A DNA stretch of 51,573 nt from Fimenecus sp045613585 (GCA_045613585.1 JAZLBG010000016.1:1-51573); one strand, 5' to 3'; positions 23,754-33,577 are shown, counted from the first letter of the stretch. Numbers and translations: made by a program. The notes: a model not told the origin generated them from the sequence alone.

Positions 23754-25091
23754 CTAACAAATTGATTTAACAATCAAGATTTTTTCAATATTATATTTCT
23801 TAAATAATTCAATATGCTTTTCTGTAATCTTTTCACCACTTATGGCGATTGGAATAGCAGGGGGGCATGAAACAGTAGGACTTGCACAAACTTTGTTGAG
23901 TGCATTTTTTATATCAATTTCTTCACAGTCACTAAAAACTGCTTGGCGAATTCTCATTACTTGTTCAGCTTTTGGAATCTCAATGTTTTCAAAATTATGT
24001 GTTCTTTCAATATGCAGATTTTCAAAAGCGTTTTTAATCTTTTCAAAATCTTCAACACTATTTTGTGGACTGAACATAAATACTACAAAATCATTATCGG
24101 CATATTCGAATTCGATTTCACATTTTCTAAAATACTCTGCAAAATCAAAGACAAATCCACGAAAATCAACTGTAAGTTTCAAAGGCTCAGCAGATACAAT
24201 ACCAAATCCTTTTTCGCTGATTAAACATCTTAATTCTGCAACCTTTTTGCCACATTCTTCAATATCATTACGGATTTTCTCGTCAATATATCTGTTGCAC
24301 AAATCCAAGGACTGTAAAATCAGATAAGATGGGCTTGTTGACCCGAAAATTGACATGGCGTTGATGGCATTTTGTGAAAATCCAAATTTGTCATCCCTTG
24401 CAATATGCAGATATCCACCACCTGTAAGGACGGGGAGAGTTTTGTGTGCGGAGTCACAACACATATCAGCACCAAGGCTTATAGGGTGTAAATTTTTCTC
24501 ACAGAATTTGAGATAACTACCATGAGCATTATCCACAAGCAGGGGAATATCATATTTTTTACAAACTTCTGAAATGTCTTTAATATCACTGATTCTGCCA
24601 AGGTAATCAGGGCTTGTGATGTATATGGCAAAAGGCTTATTTTCTAACTTTTCAAGTGCCTTTTCTACCATTTCACCATTTGTAACACAGGAACAGATAC
24701 TGTCAGCAGTTTCAGGGTAAAGCCATTCTACATCCGCATCGAGTTTTGCAAGAGCATAAATAAAAGACTTGTGTACATTTCTGCCTGCAAGTACAAAAGG
24801 ACGGTTAGTCTTGTCCGCCTTTAAATATGCAAGATAAAGCATAGCGTTGATGCTTTGACTTGAACCGCCTGCGGAATAAATTGTTTTTGATGTTTCAAAA
24901 AGTGAGGCTGCATTTTCTTCACTTTTTTTGATTATTCCCTCGGGTGTATAAAGCTCGTCTGCACCATTGATTTCAGTAATATCAAGGGCTTCACAGCCTA
25001 AAAAAGACACACCCTTATGACCCGGCATGTGAAGTCGGGCAGTATTACTTTTAATGTAATTCTGCACAAAGTCAAAAATTGGTGTGTCCAT
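23754..25091 (-). CDS. Orn/Lys/Arg decarboxylase-family PLP enzyme (short form)
   Basis: A 445-aa fold-type I PLP enzyme of the Orn/Lys/Arg decarboxylase group. The N-terminal signature is RLHMPGHKGVSFLG. SAGGSSQSINAML forms the phosphate-binding loop. LLVDNAHGSYLKF carries the Asp that contacts the PLP nitrogen, and CDSAHKTLPVLTGG holds the Schiff-base lysine. It lacks the N-terminal wing domain of inducible decarboxylases, as in the short clostridial/Bacillus YaaO/SpeA-like proteins of about 450-490 aa. Substrate (arginine, lysine or ornithine) is not readable. It follows scfB after 14 bp, so it is probably transcribed with the SCIFF operon, though a functional link is unproven. Confidence 0.85.
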   Translation of the reverse strand: MDTPIFDFVQNYIKSNTARLHMPGHKGVSFLGCEALDITEINGADELYTPEGIIKKSEENAASLFETSKTIYSAGGSSQSINAMLYLAYLKADKTNRPFVLAGRNVHKSFIYALAKLDADVEWLYPETADSICSCVTNGEMVEKALEKLENKPFAIYITSPDYLGRISDIKDISEVCKKYDIPLLVDNAHGSYLKFCEKNLHPISLGADMCCDSAHKTLPVLTGGGYLHIARDDKFGFSQNAINAMSIFGSTSPSYLILQSLDLCNRYIDEKIRNDIEECGKKVAELRCLISEKGFGIVSAEPLKLTVDFRGFVFDFAEYFRKCEIEFEYADNDFVVFMFSPQNSVEDFEKIKNAFENLHIERTHNFENIEIPKAEQVMRIRQAVFSDCEEIDIKNALNKVCASPTVSCPPAIPIAISGEKITEKHIELFKKYNIEKILIVKSIC

Positions 25092-25105
25092 TTAATTTAT
25101 TCCTT

Positions 25106-26479
25106 TTATTTTTCTTCTGCTTCTGCCACTTGAATCATCACAGCACATTCGATTCTCTTTTTAAAGAGTTCACAGCCATATTCATAAATACCTGTGATTT
25201 TGCCGGACGCGTGATATGAGTTAGCAGCACAACCGCCTGAGCAATAAAGCTTTGCCCAACAGTCGTTACATTCAGGTCTTGCATAAGCATTACAAAGCTT
25301 GAATTCATTCTGAATTTCCTTGTTTGTAACACCATCCCAGATATTACCGAGAAGGTATTTTGTGTCACCAACAAACTGGTGGCAAGGATACAAGTCACCT
25401 GTTGGAGTTACTGCCATATATTCAGTACCTGAACCGCAACCTGAAATTCTCTTGTAAATACAAGGTCCGTGCTTAAGGTCAAGCATATAGTGATAGAATG
25501 TGAAAGGTCTGCCTTCCTTCTTGCGCTTAATCATTTCCTTTGCAAGAATTTCATATTGCTCATAAAGAATTGGCAAATCCTCTTGTGTTAATGCAGAAGC
25601 GTCTTGTGGATTACAAACAACCGGCTCCATACTAAGCTCGGTAAAGCCCAAATCTGCCATATGGAAAATATCGTTTGTAAAGTCAACATTCTTATGGGTG
25701 AAAGTACCACGCATATAGTAGTTCTTGTTGCCACGACGCTTAACAAATTCCTGAAATTTTGGAACGATAGTGTCATAACTGCCACGACCCATATAGTCAA
25801 CACGAAGTCTGTCGTGAACTTCTTTTCTTCCGTCAAGGCTTAAAACCACGTTGCTCATCTCTTTGTTTGAAAATTCAATAACATCATCGTCAATGAGCAT
25901 ACCGTTTGTGGTAAGTGTAAAACGGAAATTTTTGTTGTGGATTTTCTCCTGAACACGGGCATAAGAAACCAATTCCTTTACAACATCCCAGTTCATAAGT
26001 GGTTCGCCACCGAAAAAGTCAACCTCAAGATTTCTTCTTGTACCTGAATTTTCAATAAGGAAATCAAGTGCACGTTTACCAACCTCAAAACTCATAAGTG
26101 CTCTTTCACCATGATATTTACCCTGACTTGCAAAGCAATATTCACAGTTGAGATTGCAAGTGTGGGCAACATGAAGACAAAGTGCCTTGATAACAGTATT
26201 TCTGTTCTTGAAATCAAAAGCCATACCCTCATAAGTATCCGGAGTATAGAGTTTTCCGTTTTCTTCAAGAGTTTTAACATCACCGATGCAGTCAAGAACA
26301 TCCTGTTCTGTGATTTCTTCATCCTTATATGTTGTGAGAATGTATTCTGCAATCTCGTCAGCGGTTTTGTCCTTGTACATAGCGATAATGTCATAAGCCA
26401 CTTCGTCAACAACATGCACAGCACCGCTACAAGTATCAAGAACGATATTGTAACCGTTTAATTTATATTGATGTACCAT
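25106..26479 (-). CDS. scfB: SCIFF peptide radical SAM maturase (thioether-forming)
   Basis: A 457-aa radical SAM/SPASM protein that installs Cys-to-Thr thioether crosslinks in the SCIFF peptide, giving a ranthipeptide. Residues 1-90 form a peptide-binding region resembling a RiPP recognition element. The radical SAM cluster motif is CNLNCEYC (C108, C112, C115), followed by FFGGEPLMNWD. The C-terminal SPASM region is Cys-rich: CGSGTEYMAVTPTGDLYPC and CNDCWAKLYCSGGCAAN supply ligands for two auxiliary [4Fe-4S] clusters. The precursor gene lies 72 bp upstream. A terminator sits between them, so the enzyme should be made in lower amounts than the peptide. It makes 5'-deoxyadenosine as a by-product. 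Confidence 0.96.
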   Translation of the reverse strand: MVHQYKLNGYNIVLDTCSGAVHVVDEVAYDIIAMYKDKTADEIAEYILTTYKDEEITEQDVLDCIGDVKTLEENGKLYTPDTYEGMAFDFKNRNTVIKALCLHVAHTCNLNCEYCFASQGKYHGERALMSFEVGKRALDFLIENSGTRRNLEVDFFGGEPLMNWDVVKELVSYARVQEKIHNKNFRFTLTTNGMLIDDDVIEFSNKEMSNVVLSLDGRKEVHDRLRVDYMGRGSYDTIVPKFQEFVKRRGNKNYYMRGTFTHKNVDFTNDIFHMADLGFTELSMEPVVCNPQDASALTQEDLPILYEQYEILAKEMIKRKKEGRPFTFYHYMLDLKHGPCIYKRISGCGSGTEYMAVTPTGDLYPCHQFVGDTKYLLGNIWDGVTNKEIQNEFKLCNAYARPECNDCWAKLYCSGGCAANSYHASGKITGIYEYGCELFKKRIECAVMIQVAEAEEK

Positions 26480-26504
26480 AAAAACAACTCATTTCAACAA
26501 AAAA

Positions 26505-26528
26505 CAGGTAATACAAACGCATTACCTG
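26505..26528 (-). terminator. Terminator between the SCIFF precursor and its maturase
   Basis: CAGGTAAT / ATTACCTG, 8-base loop, then six T on the minus strand. It lies 23 bp after the scfA stop. Partial read-through would feed scfB and the decarboxylase. Confidence 0.85.
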
Positions 26529-26551
26529 CTTTCAGCAATAGATTTTAAAAA

Positions 26552-26701
26552 TTATTTGCTTTCAACATTTTCGCACTGCTGATTAGCAACACCGCAAGAT
26601 GTTTTGCAAGCTGACTGGCAAGATGTCTGGCATTCACCACAACCGCCTTTAACTGCGCTTTCTTTAAGGTCTCTTGTTTCGATTGTCTTAATTCTTTCCA
26701 T
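26552..26701 (-). CDS. scfA: SCIFF ranthipeptide precursor
   Basis: A 49-aa precursor peptide, short enough to be missed by automatic calling. The leader is MERIKTIETRDLKESAVKGG and the core starts CGECQTSCQSACKTSC. The six cysteines (C21, C24, C28, C32, C36, C43) give the family its name, six cysteines in forty-five residues. Thr/Ser residues between the cysteines are the crosslink acceptors for ScfB. AGGAG stands 8 bases before the ATG, and a consensus promoter lies 44-72 bp upstream. The family is almost universal in Clostridia. Its biological role is not settled; quorum sensing has been proposed. Confidence 0.96.
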   Translation of the reverse strand: MERIKTIETRDLKESAVKGGCGECQTSCQSACKTSCGVANQQCENVESK

Positions 26702-26744
26702 AGTAATATCTCCTATCTGAATAATATCAAATATTTACAGAAAA

Positions 26745-26773
26745 AGTATATCACAAGCGTTATTTTGTGTCAA
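26745..26773 (-). promoter_or_regulatory. Promoter of scfA
   Basis: TTGACA (26773-26768), 17-bp spacer, TATACT (26750-26745). Near-consensus, in keeping with a highly expressed peptide. Confidence 0.9.
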
Positions 26774-26920
26774 GATATATATTTATTTTCGTAATTGCTA
26801 TAAGTATAACAAAAACATAATAAAATGTGAAAAAACATCTATTATTTTTACAAAATATATGATATGATATTAATTGTATAACTATGCTTATTCGTTTTTT
26901 TGAAAGAAGATGAAATTACA

Positions 26921-28381
26921 ATGAGTAAAAAATGTGATGTACTTATAGTGGGTTGTGGCGTTGCAGGTCTTAATACTGCACTTTCATTACCTGAAAATCT
27001 TAACATTATAATCCTTGCTAAGAAGGGTAACACAGATTCAAACTCTTCACTTGCACAGGGTGGTGTGGCTGCAGTTCTTGACTTGGAGAATGACAGTTAT
27101 GATTTGCACATCAACGACACTATGATTGCAGGTAAACATGCTAACGATATTGATGCAGTTACAACATTGGTTCACGAAGGACCTGCAGAGATTTATAAAA
27201 TCATTGAGTATGGTGTTGAGTTTGACAAAAAAGAAGATGGCGAACTTAATATGACTCTTGAAGGTGGACACAGTCGCAGACGAATTGTTCATCATAAGGA
27301 TACAACAGGTGCTGAAATGGTTCGTGCCATGGTGGCTGAAGCACAGAAGAGAAGCAATATCACAATTATTGAGAATGCTCCTGTTTTTAAATTGACAAGA
27401 GTTAAGAGTGGTATCTGCGCACATTATCTTACAGGGGACACTCAGGATGAAATCTTTGCAAGCTACTGTGTTCTTGCAACAGGCGGTATCGGTCGTGTTT
27501 ATAAATATACAACAAACCCAAAGGTTGCAACGGGTGACGGAGTTCGTCTTGCATTTGAGCTTGGGGCAAGAATCAAGGATTTAAGCTTTGTTCAGTTCCA
27601 TCCAACAGCATTTAACTCTGAAGATAATGAGCAGTTCTTAATCAGTGAAGCAGTCCGTGGTGAAGGGGCATATCTTCTTAACTGCAATAAAGAAAGATTT
27701 ATGCATCGTTATGATGAAAGACTTGAACTTGCTCCTCGTGATGTTGTTTCAAAGTCAATTATTATTGAATCCCGTCGTACTGGCAGTAACGAATTTTATC
27801 TTGATATTACACATCGTGACCGTGAATATCTTCTTAATCGTTTCCCAGGAATTTATCAGGGATGTCTTAAATACAATGTTGATATTACAAAGGATTTAAT
27901 TCCTATTTTCCCTTGTCAGCATTATCTTATGGGTGGTATTGAGGTTGACCTTAATTCACGTACAACAATTTCCCGACTTTATGCAGTTGGTGAATGTTCA
28001 AATACAGGTGTTCACGGCAGAAACCGACTTGCAAGTAACTCCTTACTTGAAGCACTTGTTTTCGGTAAGCGTTGTGCTGATGATATTGTTCGTTGTATAG
28101 ATATGAAATACCCTGAGGTTCAGGTTACTGAAATTGAAAAGGTTGACCTTGATGGTGCACCACTTTTAAAGGGTGTGTGTGACGAAATCAGAAATATTTT
28201 ACAGCGTTCATATTTCGTAATTTCTGCTAATGAAGATGCAGTAAGAAACGGTTATAAGCGTGTTCGTGAAATCTTAACACGACTTAAAAACGGAAAATTT
28301 AAAATTACTCCTGACTATTGCGAGGCTTTAAGTATTGCAACAGTTGCATATATAATTCTTAAGGAGGTCAACGACCAATGA
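26921..28381 (+). CDS. nadB: L-aspartate oxidase
   Basis: A 486-aa flavoprotein that oxidises L-aspartate to iminoaspartate, the first step of de novo NAD synthesis; in anaerobes fumarate can be the acceptor. The FAD-binding motif VGCGVAGLNTALSL is at the N-terminus. SSLAQGGVAAVLD, the catalytic loop FVQFHPTAF and HGRNRLASNSLLEALVFG follow as in NadB/SdhA enzymes. The ATG at 26921 is chosen over a TTG 21 bases upstream; its ribosome site is weak. The stop overlaps nadC by four bases. It is divergent from scfA. No nadA is in the window. Confidence 0.93.
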   Translation: MSKKCDVLIVGCGVAGLNTALSLPENLNIIILAKKGNTDSNSSLAQGGVAAVLDLENDSYDLHINDTMIAGKHANDIDAVTTLVHEGPAEIYKIIEYGVEFDKKEDGELNMTLEGGHSRRRIVHHKDTTGAEMVRAMVAEAQKRSNITIIENAPVFKLTRVKSGICAHYLTGDTQDEIFASYCVLATGGIGRVYKYTTNPKVATGDGVRLAFELGARIKDLSFVQFHPTAFNSEDNEQFLISEAVRGEGAYLLNCNKERFMHRYDERLELAPRDVVSKSIIIESRRTGSNEFYLDITHRDREYLLNRFPGIYQGCLKYNVDITKDLIPIFPCQHYLMGGIEVDLNSRTTISRLYAVGECSNTGVHGRNRLASNSLLEALVFGKRCADDIVRCIDMKYPEVQVTEIEKVDLDGAPLLKGVCDEIRNILQRSYFVISANEDAVRNGYKRVREILTRLKNGKFKITPDYCEALSIATVAYIILKEVNDQ

Positions 28382-29214
28382 AATTAAATCAGTTTTATGT
28401 AGATAATCTTATTAAAGAGGCAATCAGTGAAGATATTAACTATATCGATGTTTCTGCTGTCTATTTAATCCCTGAAAATCAGAGAAATGACTCATATTTT
28501 GTAGCAAAGGCTGACGGTGTGCTTTGTGGGCTCCCAATTGCTATGCGTGTATTCACTCTCCTTGATGATACTTTCACATATACAGTTTACAAGAATGACG
28601 GTGATGAGGTTAAAGCAGGTGACTTAATCGTTGAATTCAACGGTAAAACTGCTTGTCTTTTGAAGGGCGAAAGAACAGCACTTAACATTATTCAGCATAT
28701 GTCAGGTATTGCAACTGCAACAAATAAGGCAGTAAAACTCTGTGAGGGTACAAAAGCATCTGTTACAGATACAAGAAAAACTCTTCCGGGTCTTCGTGCA
28801 TTACAGAAATATGCAGTAGTTTGCGGTGGTGGTAAAAACCACAGATATAATTTGTCAGACGGTGCAATGCTTAAGGATAATCACATTGACGCAGGTGGCG
28901 GAATTACAAATGCTGTTGCAATTCTCCGCTCAAAGCTCGGTCACATGGTAAAAATCGAAGTAGAAACAAGAAACTTTGACGAAGTTAAAGAAGCGGTTGA
29001 AGCAGGGGCAGATATCATTATGCTCGACAATATGACAAATTCACAGATGAAGGAATGTGTAGAATATATTGACGGCAGAGCAAAAACAGAAGCATCGGGT
29101 AACATTACACTTGACAATATTGCAGATGTTGCAAAAACAGGTGTTGACATTATCTCTCTCGGTGCATTAACTCATTCAGTAAAAGCGTTTGATATTTCAA
29201 TGAAAATGAGATAA
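28378..29214 (+). CDS. nadC: Nicotinate-nucleotide pyrophosphorylase (carboxylating)
   Basis: A 278-aa quinolinate phosphoribosyltransferase that joins quinolinate and PRPP to give nicotinate mononucleotide, CO2 and PPi. The N-terminal sandwich domain is followed by the barrel. Key segments are GERTALNIIQHMSGIAT, TRKTLPGLRALQKYAV, the substrate-binding AMLKDNHI, and IMLDNMTN near the end. AGGAGG lies 9 bases before the ATG inside the end of nadB, and the ATGA overlap indicates translational coupling. folC begins two bases after its stop. Confidence 0.96.
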   Translation: MKLNQFYVDNLIKEAISEDINYIDVSAVYLIPENQRNDSYFVAKADGVLCGLPIAMRVFTLLDDTFTYTVYKNDGDEVKAGDLIVEFNGKTACLLKGERTALNIIQHMSGIATATNKAVKLCEGTKASVTDTRKTLPGLRALQKYAVVCGGGKNHRYNLSDGAMLKDNHIDAGGGITNAVAILRSKLGHMVKIEVETRNFDEVKEAVEAGADIIMLDNMTNSQMKECVEYIDGRAKTEASGNITLDNIADVAKTGVDIISLGALTHSVKAFDISMKMR

Positions 29215-29216
29215 AT

Positions 29217-30464
29217 ATGAATTTTAACGAATCAGTAGAATATATCCATTCACTTTTGGCGTTTGGAATTAAGCCGGGGCTTGAGCGTATAGGAATGTTG
29301 CTTGAATTGCTTGATAATCCGCAGGACAAGCTGAAAATTGTGCATATTGCAGGTACAAACGGAAAAGGCTCAACCTCCACAATGATTTCCAATATGCTAA
29401 TAGCGGGACGATACAAAACAGGACTTTTTACATCTCCATATGTTATTGATTTCTGTGAAAGAATTCAGATAAACGGAAAAAATGTTGACAAAACACTTTT
29501 CTCGAAGTGTGTAACAGAGGTCCGTGAAAAAATAGAAGAATTAAACAAGCAAAATATCATAATTACAGAATTTGAAGCAATAACCGTTTCGGCATTTCTT
29601 TGCTTTTTAAAAGCAGGGTGTGAATATGTTGTTTTGGAAGTTGGTCTTGGTGGTCGTTTTGATGCAACCAATGTTGTAAAAGAGCCCGAGGCAGTTGTGA
29701 TTACCTCAATTTCCCTTGACCACATTGCAATTTTAGGTGATACAATCGAAAAAATTGCCTTTGAAAAATGTGGAATAATCAAGGAAAATGCACCTGTAAT
29801 TACATCTTCAAATCAGCAGGACGACGCTTTAAAGGTAATAAGGGAAACCAGTGAAAGTAAAAATTGCGGTCTGACTGTTACTGACCCAAAATCAACAGAA
29901 ATTCTTGATGATTCCATTTTCGGTACAGTTTTTGAATACGATAATTGTGTTTACAAGACAAGACTTACGGGAAATCATCAAATTGAAAATACGGTAAATG
30001 CCATTGAATGTGGAAAAATCCTTGGCTTAAGTGATGTGGCAATCACAAAGGGGATTGAAAACACTAAAATGATTGCTCGAATGGAAATTGTGGGTGAAAA
30101 TCCTCTCATTATCCGTGATGGTGGACACAACGAGGGCTGTGCCGAAGCACTTTACAATTTCCTTAACAAATATCAGGTGAAAAACATCAATATGCTCATA
30201 GGTCTTATGGCTGATAAGGATGTGGAAGGTTATGTTAAGAAAATAGCACCACTTTGCAAGTCTGTTTTGACTGTAACACCATCTAATCCAAGAGCGTTGA
30301 GTGGCGTGGCGCTAAAAGAAATCACAGAAAAATACTGTGAGAATGTAAACTTTATTGACAATCCCAAAGAGGGTTACAAATATATTCTTTCAAACACAAC
30401 GAAAGACGAAACAATACTCATTTGTGGCTCATTTTATATGATGAGTGACATTTTCGGTGAGTAA
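29217..30464 (+). CDS. folC: Folylpolyglutamate synthase / dihydrofolate synthase
   Basis: A 415-aa Mur-ligase-type enzyme that adds glutamates to folates, and may also glutamylate dihydropteroate. The P-loop is HIAGTNGKGSTSTMIS. The folate-site motif TSPYVIDFCERIQING follows, and the second glycine-rich motif is EVGLGGRFDATNVV. A C-terminal glutamate-binding domain starts near residue 285 (MEIVGENPLIIRDGGHN). Length fits FolC (about 420-440 aa). The start lies 2 bp after nadC with only a weak GAGAT site, so coupling is likely. A mannosidase gene follows after 14 bp. Confidence 0.94.
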   Translation: MNFNESVEYIHSLLAFGIKPGLERIGMLLELLDNPQDKLKIVHIAGTNGKGSTSTMISNMLIAGRYKTGLFTSPYVIDFCERIQINGKNVDKTLFSKCVTEVREKIEELNKQNIIITEFEAITVSAFLCFLKAGCEYVVLEVGLGGRFDATNVVKEPEAVVITSISLDHIAILGDTIEKIAFEKCGIIKENAPVITSSNQQDDALKVIRETSESKNCGLTVTDPKSTEILDDSIFGTVFEYDNCVYKTRLTGNHQIENTVNAIECGKILGLSDVAITKGIENTKMIARMEIVGENPLIIRDGGHNEGCAEALYNFLNKYQVKNINMLIGLMADKDVEGYVKKIAPLCKSVLTVTPSNPRALSGVALKEITEKYCENVNFIDNPKEGYKYILSNTTKDETILICGSFYMMSDIFGE

Positions 30465-30478
30465 GGGGGCAAAAACTT

Positions 30479-33400
30479 ATGTACAAAGATTTTATTGAAG
30501 ACAGAATAAACGTGTTTCTTGAAGAATTCGAGAAGCTTGTTGTAAAAGAGAATATTCCTGTAACAGATTTTCTCTATAAAGAATGTGATTATAAACTTGA
30601 TAACACATTACCTGAAATTGACGACAGTTTTACTCTTTTTACACCATACCTTAACCGTTGGGGTGGTAAAAAGGATAAACATGCTTGGTTTTATAACGAA
30701 ATCAAGGTGCCAGAAAACTGGGAAGGAGAAATTCAGTTAGCAGTAGCCAGTGACGCTCGTCTTGGTTGGTGTGACATTAACCCTCAGTTTATTGCTTATG
30801 TTGACGGAAAATTACAGCAGGGTATTGATAAAAACCATCGTGAGGTATTCCTCTCAAAGGGTAATCATAAAGTTTATCTCTATGCTTATTCAGGTAGTGT
30901 TCACGATGAATATGTTGATTTTGTAACAAATCTTCAACTCATTGACGCTAAAACAAAACAACTTTATTACGATATAAGAGTGCCTTTTGAAATTCTAGCC
31001 TTTGAGGATGAAAATTCAAGAAATTACTTTGAAATCAAAAAGTATCTTAATAATGCTCTTAACTTTATTGATATGAGAAGCCCATATTCAGAAGAATATT
31101 ACGCATCTCTTGATAAAGCAATTGACTATCTTAAAACAGAATTTTACGGAAAATATTGCCATAAGGGTGATGTTTTTGCATTCTGTATCGGTCACACTCA
31201 TATTGACGTTGCTTGGGAATGGACACTTGCACAGACTCGTGAAAAGATTCTTCGTTCATTCTCTACTGTGTTGGCTCTTATGAAGAAATATCCTGAATAT
31301 AAATTTATGTCAAGCCAACCACAGCTTTATAAATACCTTAAAATGGACGCACCTGAACTTTATGAAGAAGTTAAAGAAATGGTTCGTCTTGGCCGCTGGG
31401 AAGTTGAAGGCGGTATGTGGGTAGAGGCTGACTGTAACCTTTGTTCAGGTGAAAGCCTTGTTCGTCAGTTCGTTTACGGCAAACGCTTTATGAAGGACGA
31501 ATTTGATGTTGACAGTAAAATTCTTTGGTTGCCTGACGTTTTTGGCTATTCTGCAGCATTACCACAGATTTTGCAGAAATGTGGTGTTGATAAGTTCGTA
31601 ACATCAAAAATTGGTTGGAACGAAATGAATAAAATGCCTTATGACACATTTATCTGGCATGGTATTGATAACACACCTGTTTTCACTCACTTTATGACTG
31701 CGCAGGATAAGGTTAAGGGCGTTGAACCTGCAACAAATGTTACATATAACGGAAAACTTAATGCAAGTCAGCTTCGTGGTGCTTATGACAGATACCAGCA
31801 GAAGGACCTTTATGACAATGTTCTTATGACATTCGGATTTGGTGATGGTGGCGGTGGACCATACGCAAAGGATTTGGAGTATTTCCGTCGATTAAAGAAT
31901 GGTGTTCCGGGAACATCTACACCAATTATGGCGTTTTCAGGTGAATTCTTTGATGATATTAAATCAAAGACAGAAAATAATCCGAAAATCCCACACTGGA
32001 ATGGTGAACTCTATCTTGAATTCCATCGTGGTACATACACATCACAGGCAAAGAATAAGAGATATAATCGTAAGAGTGAATTTATGTTCCAGAGAGCAGA
32101 AACTCTTTCACTTATTGATGAACATCTCAATGGCTACAAATATCGTAAGGAAGATATGATGAACGCTTGGGAAATCATTCTTCTCAATCAGTTCCACGAT
32201 ATTATTCCGGGCTCATCAATTAACGAGGTTTATGTTGACTCTGTTGCACAGTATGAAGAAATCGGTGCAGTTGGTAACGAAATTATCAATGATACAACAA
32301 CAGAAATTGCAAACAATGTTGAGGCAACTGATGGTTATGTTGTATTCAACCCACATTCATTCGTAAACAGCGGTGCAGTAGAAGTTGACGGTAAATGGGT
32401 TTATGCTGAAAATGTTCCTGCAAAGGGCTATAAGGTAATCAATCCTACTGTTGCTGACAGCAAAGTTGTAGTTACTGAAAACTCAATGGAAAATGATTTC
32501 TTCCGTCTTACTCTTGATGAAAAAGGAACTTTCACAAGCATTTTTGATAAGAGAAATAATCGTGAAGTTCTCAAAAATGGTCAGCGTGGTAATGTGATTA
32601 CTGCATATGAAGACTATCCAAGAGAATATGATAACTGGGAAATGAGCAGTTATTATGTTGAAAAGCATTGGGAAGCAGATAATGTAGAAAAAGTTGAAAT
32701 TCTGGGTGAAGGTGAACGTGCAGGTCTTAAAATTACAAAGAAATTCAAGGACAGCTCAATCGTTCAGAGTATCTATCTTTACAACAACATTGATAAGATT
32801 GATTTTGAAACATATATGGATTGGAAAGAATCACATCTTATCCTTAAAACTGCATTCCCTGTGGATATTAATACAAACAAAGCAACCTATGATATTCAGT
32901 TCGGTTCAGTTGAAAGACCAACTCATAAAAATACAAGCTGGGATGCTGCAAGATTTGAGGTTTGCGCTCACAAATACTGTGACCTTTCAGAATATGGCTA
33001 TGGTGTCAGCCTTATGAATGACTGTAAATATGGTCACGCTATTCACGATGGTGTAATGAGCCTTACTCTTATTAAATGTGGCACATTCCCTGACCCTGAA
33101 TCAGATAAATGCGAACACGTGTTCACATATTCTCTTTTCCCACATGCAGGGGATTACAGAGAAGCAGGAACAATTCAAAAGGCATATGACCTTAATATTC
33201 CAATGATTTGCAAGAAAGTAGGGGAAAACAAGGGCAATCTTGCAAATGAATTCTCATTCTTCACAGTTGACTGTGATAATGTAATCTTTGAAACTGCAAA
33301 GAAAGCAGAAACAGAGGATACAATTATCCTTCGTGGATGTGAATATTACAATAAACGCACAACAGCAAATGTAAAATTCGGATTTGACATTAAAAAGGCA

Positions 33401-33511
33401 TACCTTTGCGATATGCTTGAAAACAATATTAAAGAACTTGAAATTAACAATAATACAGTAACAGTTGACTTCAAACCATTCGAAATCAATACAATTAAAG
33501 TAATTAAATAA
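30479..33511 (+). CDS. GH38 alpha-mannosidase
   Basis: A 1010-aa glycoside hydrolase family 38 enzyme that removes alpha-mannose from N-glycans or mannosides with retention. An N-terminal beta domain (about 1-230) precedes the catalytic domain. That domain contains the zinc motif GHTHIDVAWEW, EGGMWVEADCN, and WLPDVFGYSAALPQIL, whose Asp is the nucleophile. A helical bundle with NQFHDIIPGSSINE (a zinc-ligand His) follows, and then large beta-sandwich domains to the C-terminus. No signal peptide is seen, so it acts on imported oligosaccharides. GGGGG precedes the start. Its position behind nadB-nadC-folC looks incidental. With the GH2 enzyme at 36.7 kb it supports host-glycan use. Confidence 0.95.
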   Translation: MYKDFIEDRINVFLEEFEKLVVKENIPVTDFLYKECDYKLDNTLPEIDDSFTLFTPYLNRWGGKKDKHAWFYNEIKVPENWEGEIQLAVASDARLGWCDINPQFIAYVDGKLQQGIDKNHREVFLSKGNHKVYLYAYSGSVHDEYVDFVTNLQLIDAKTKQLYYDIRVPFEILAFEDENSRNYFEIKKYLNNALNFIDMRSPYSEEYYASLDKAIDYLKTEFYGKYCHKGDVFAFCIGHTHIDVAWEWTLAQTREKILRSFSTVLALMKKYPEYKFMSSQPQLYKYLKMDAPELYEEVKEMVRLGRWEVEGGMWVEADCNLCSGESLVRQFVYGKRFMKDEFDVDSKILWLPDVFGYSAALPQILQKCGVDKFVTSKIGWNEMNKMPYDTFIWHGIDNTPVFTHFMTAQDKVKGVEPATNVTYNGKLNASQLRGAYDRYQQKDLYDNVLMTFGFGDGGGGPYAKDLEYFRRLKNGVPGTSTPIMAFSGEFFDDIKSKTENNPKIPHWNGELYLEFHRGTYTSQAKNKRYNRKSEFMFQRAETLSLIDEHLNGYKYRKEDMMNAWEIILLNQFHDIIPGSSINEVYVDSVAQYEEIGAVGNEIINDTTTEIANNVEATDGYVVFNPHSFVNSGAVEVDGKWVYAENVPAKGYKVINPTVADSKVVVTENSMENDFFRLTLDEKGTFTSIFDKRNNREVLKNGQRGNVITAYEDYPREYDNWEMSSYYVEKHWEADNVEKVEILGEGERAGLKITKKFKDSSIVQSIYLYNNIDKIDFETYMDWKESHLILKTAFPVDINTNKATYDIQFGSVERPTHKNTSWDAARFEVCAHKYCDLSEYGYGVSLMNDCKYGHAIHDGVMSLTLIKCGTFPDPESDKCEHVFTYSLFPHAGDYREAGTIQKAYDLNIPMICKKVGENKGNLANEFSFFTVDCDNVIFETAKKAETEDTIILRGCEYYNKRTTANVKFGFDIKKAYLCDMLENNIKELEINNNTVTVDFKPFEINTIKVIK

Positions 33512-33547
33512 CGTAGGGGACAATGCCCACATCGTCCCATAAAAAAT

Positions 33548-33577
33548 AAACCCGACAGAATGTAAACTGTCGGGTTT
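33548..33577. terminator. Bidirectional terminator between the mannosidase and RHH genes
   Basis: AAACCCGACAG / CTGTCGGGTTT with an 8-base loop; A/T flanks favour use in both directions. Its right arm overlaps the stop codon of the convergent RHH gene. Confidence 0.87.

Noticed and set aside
26780..26920. An NAD-responsive operator upstream of nadB.
   Set aside because: The region is AT-rich with several TATA-like words, but I see no palindrome that I can defend as a NiaR or NrtR site.
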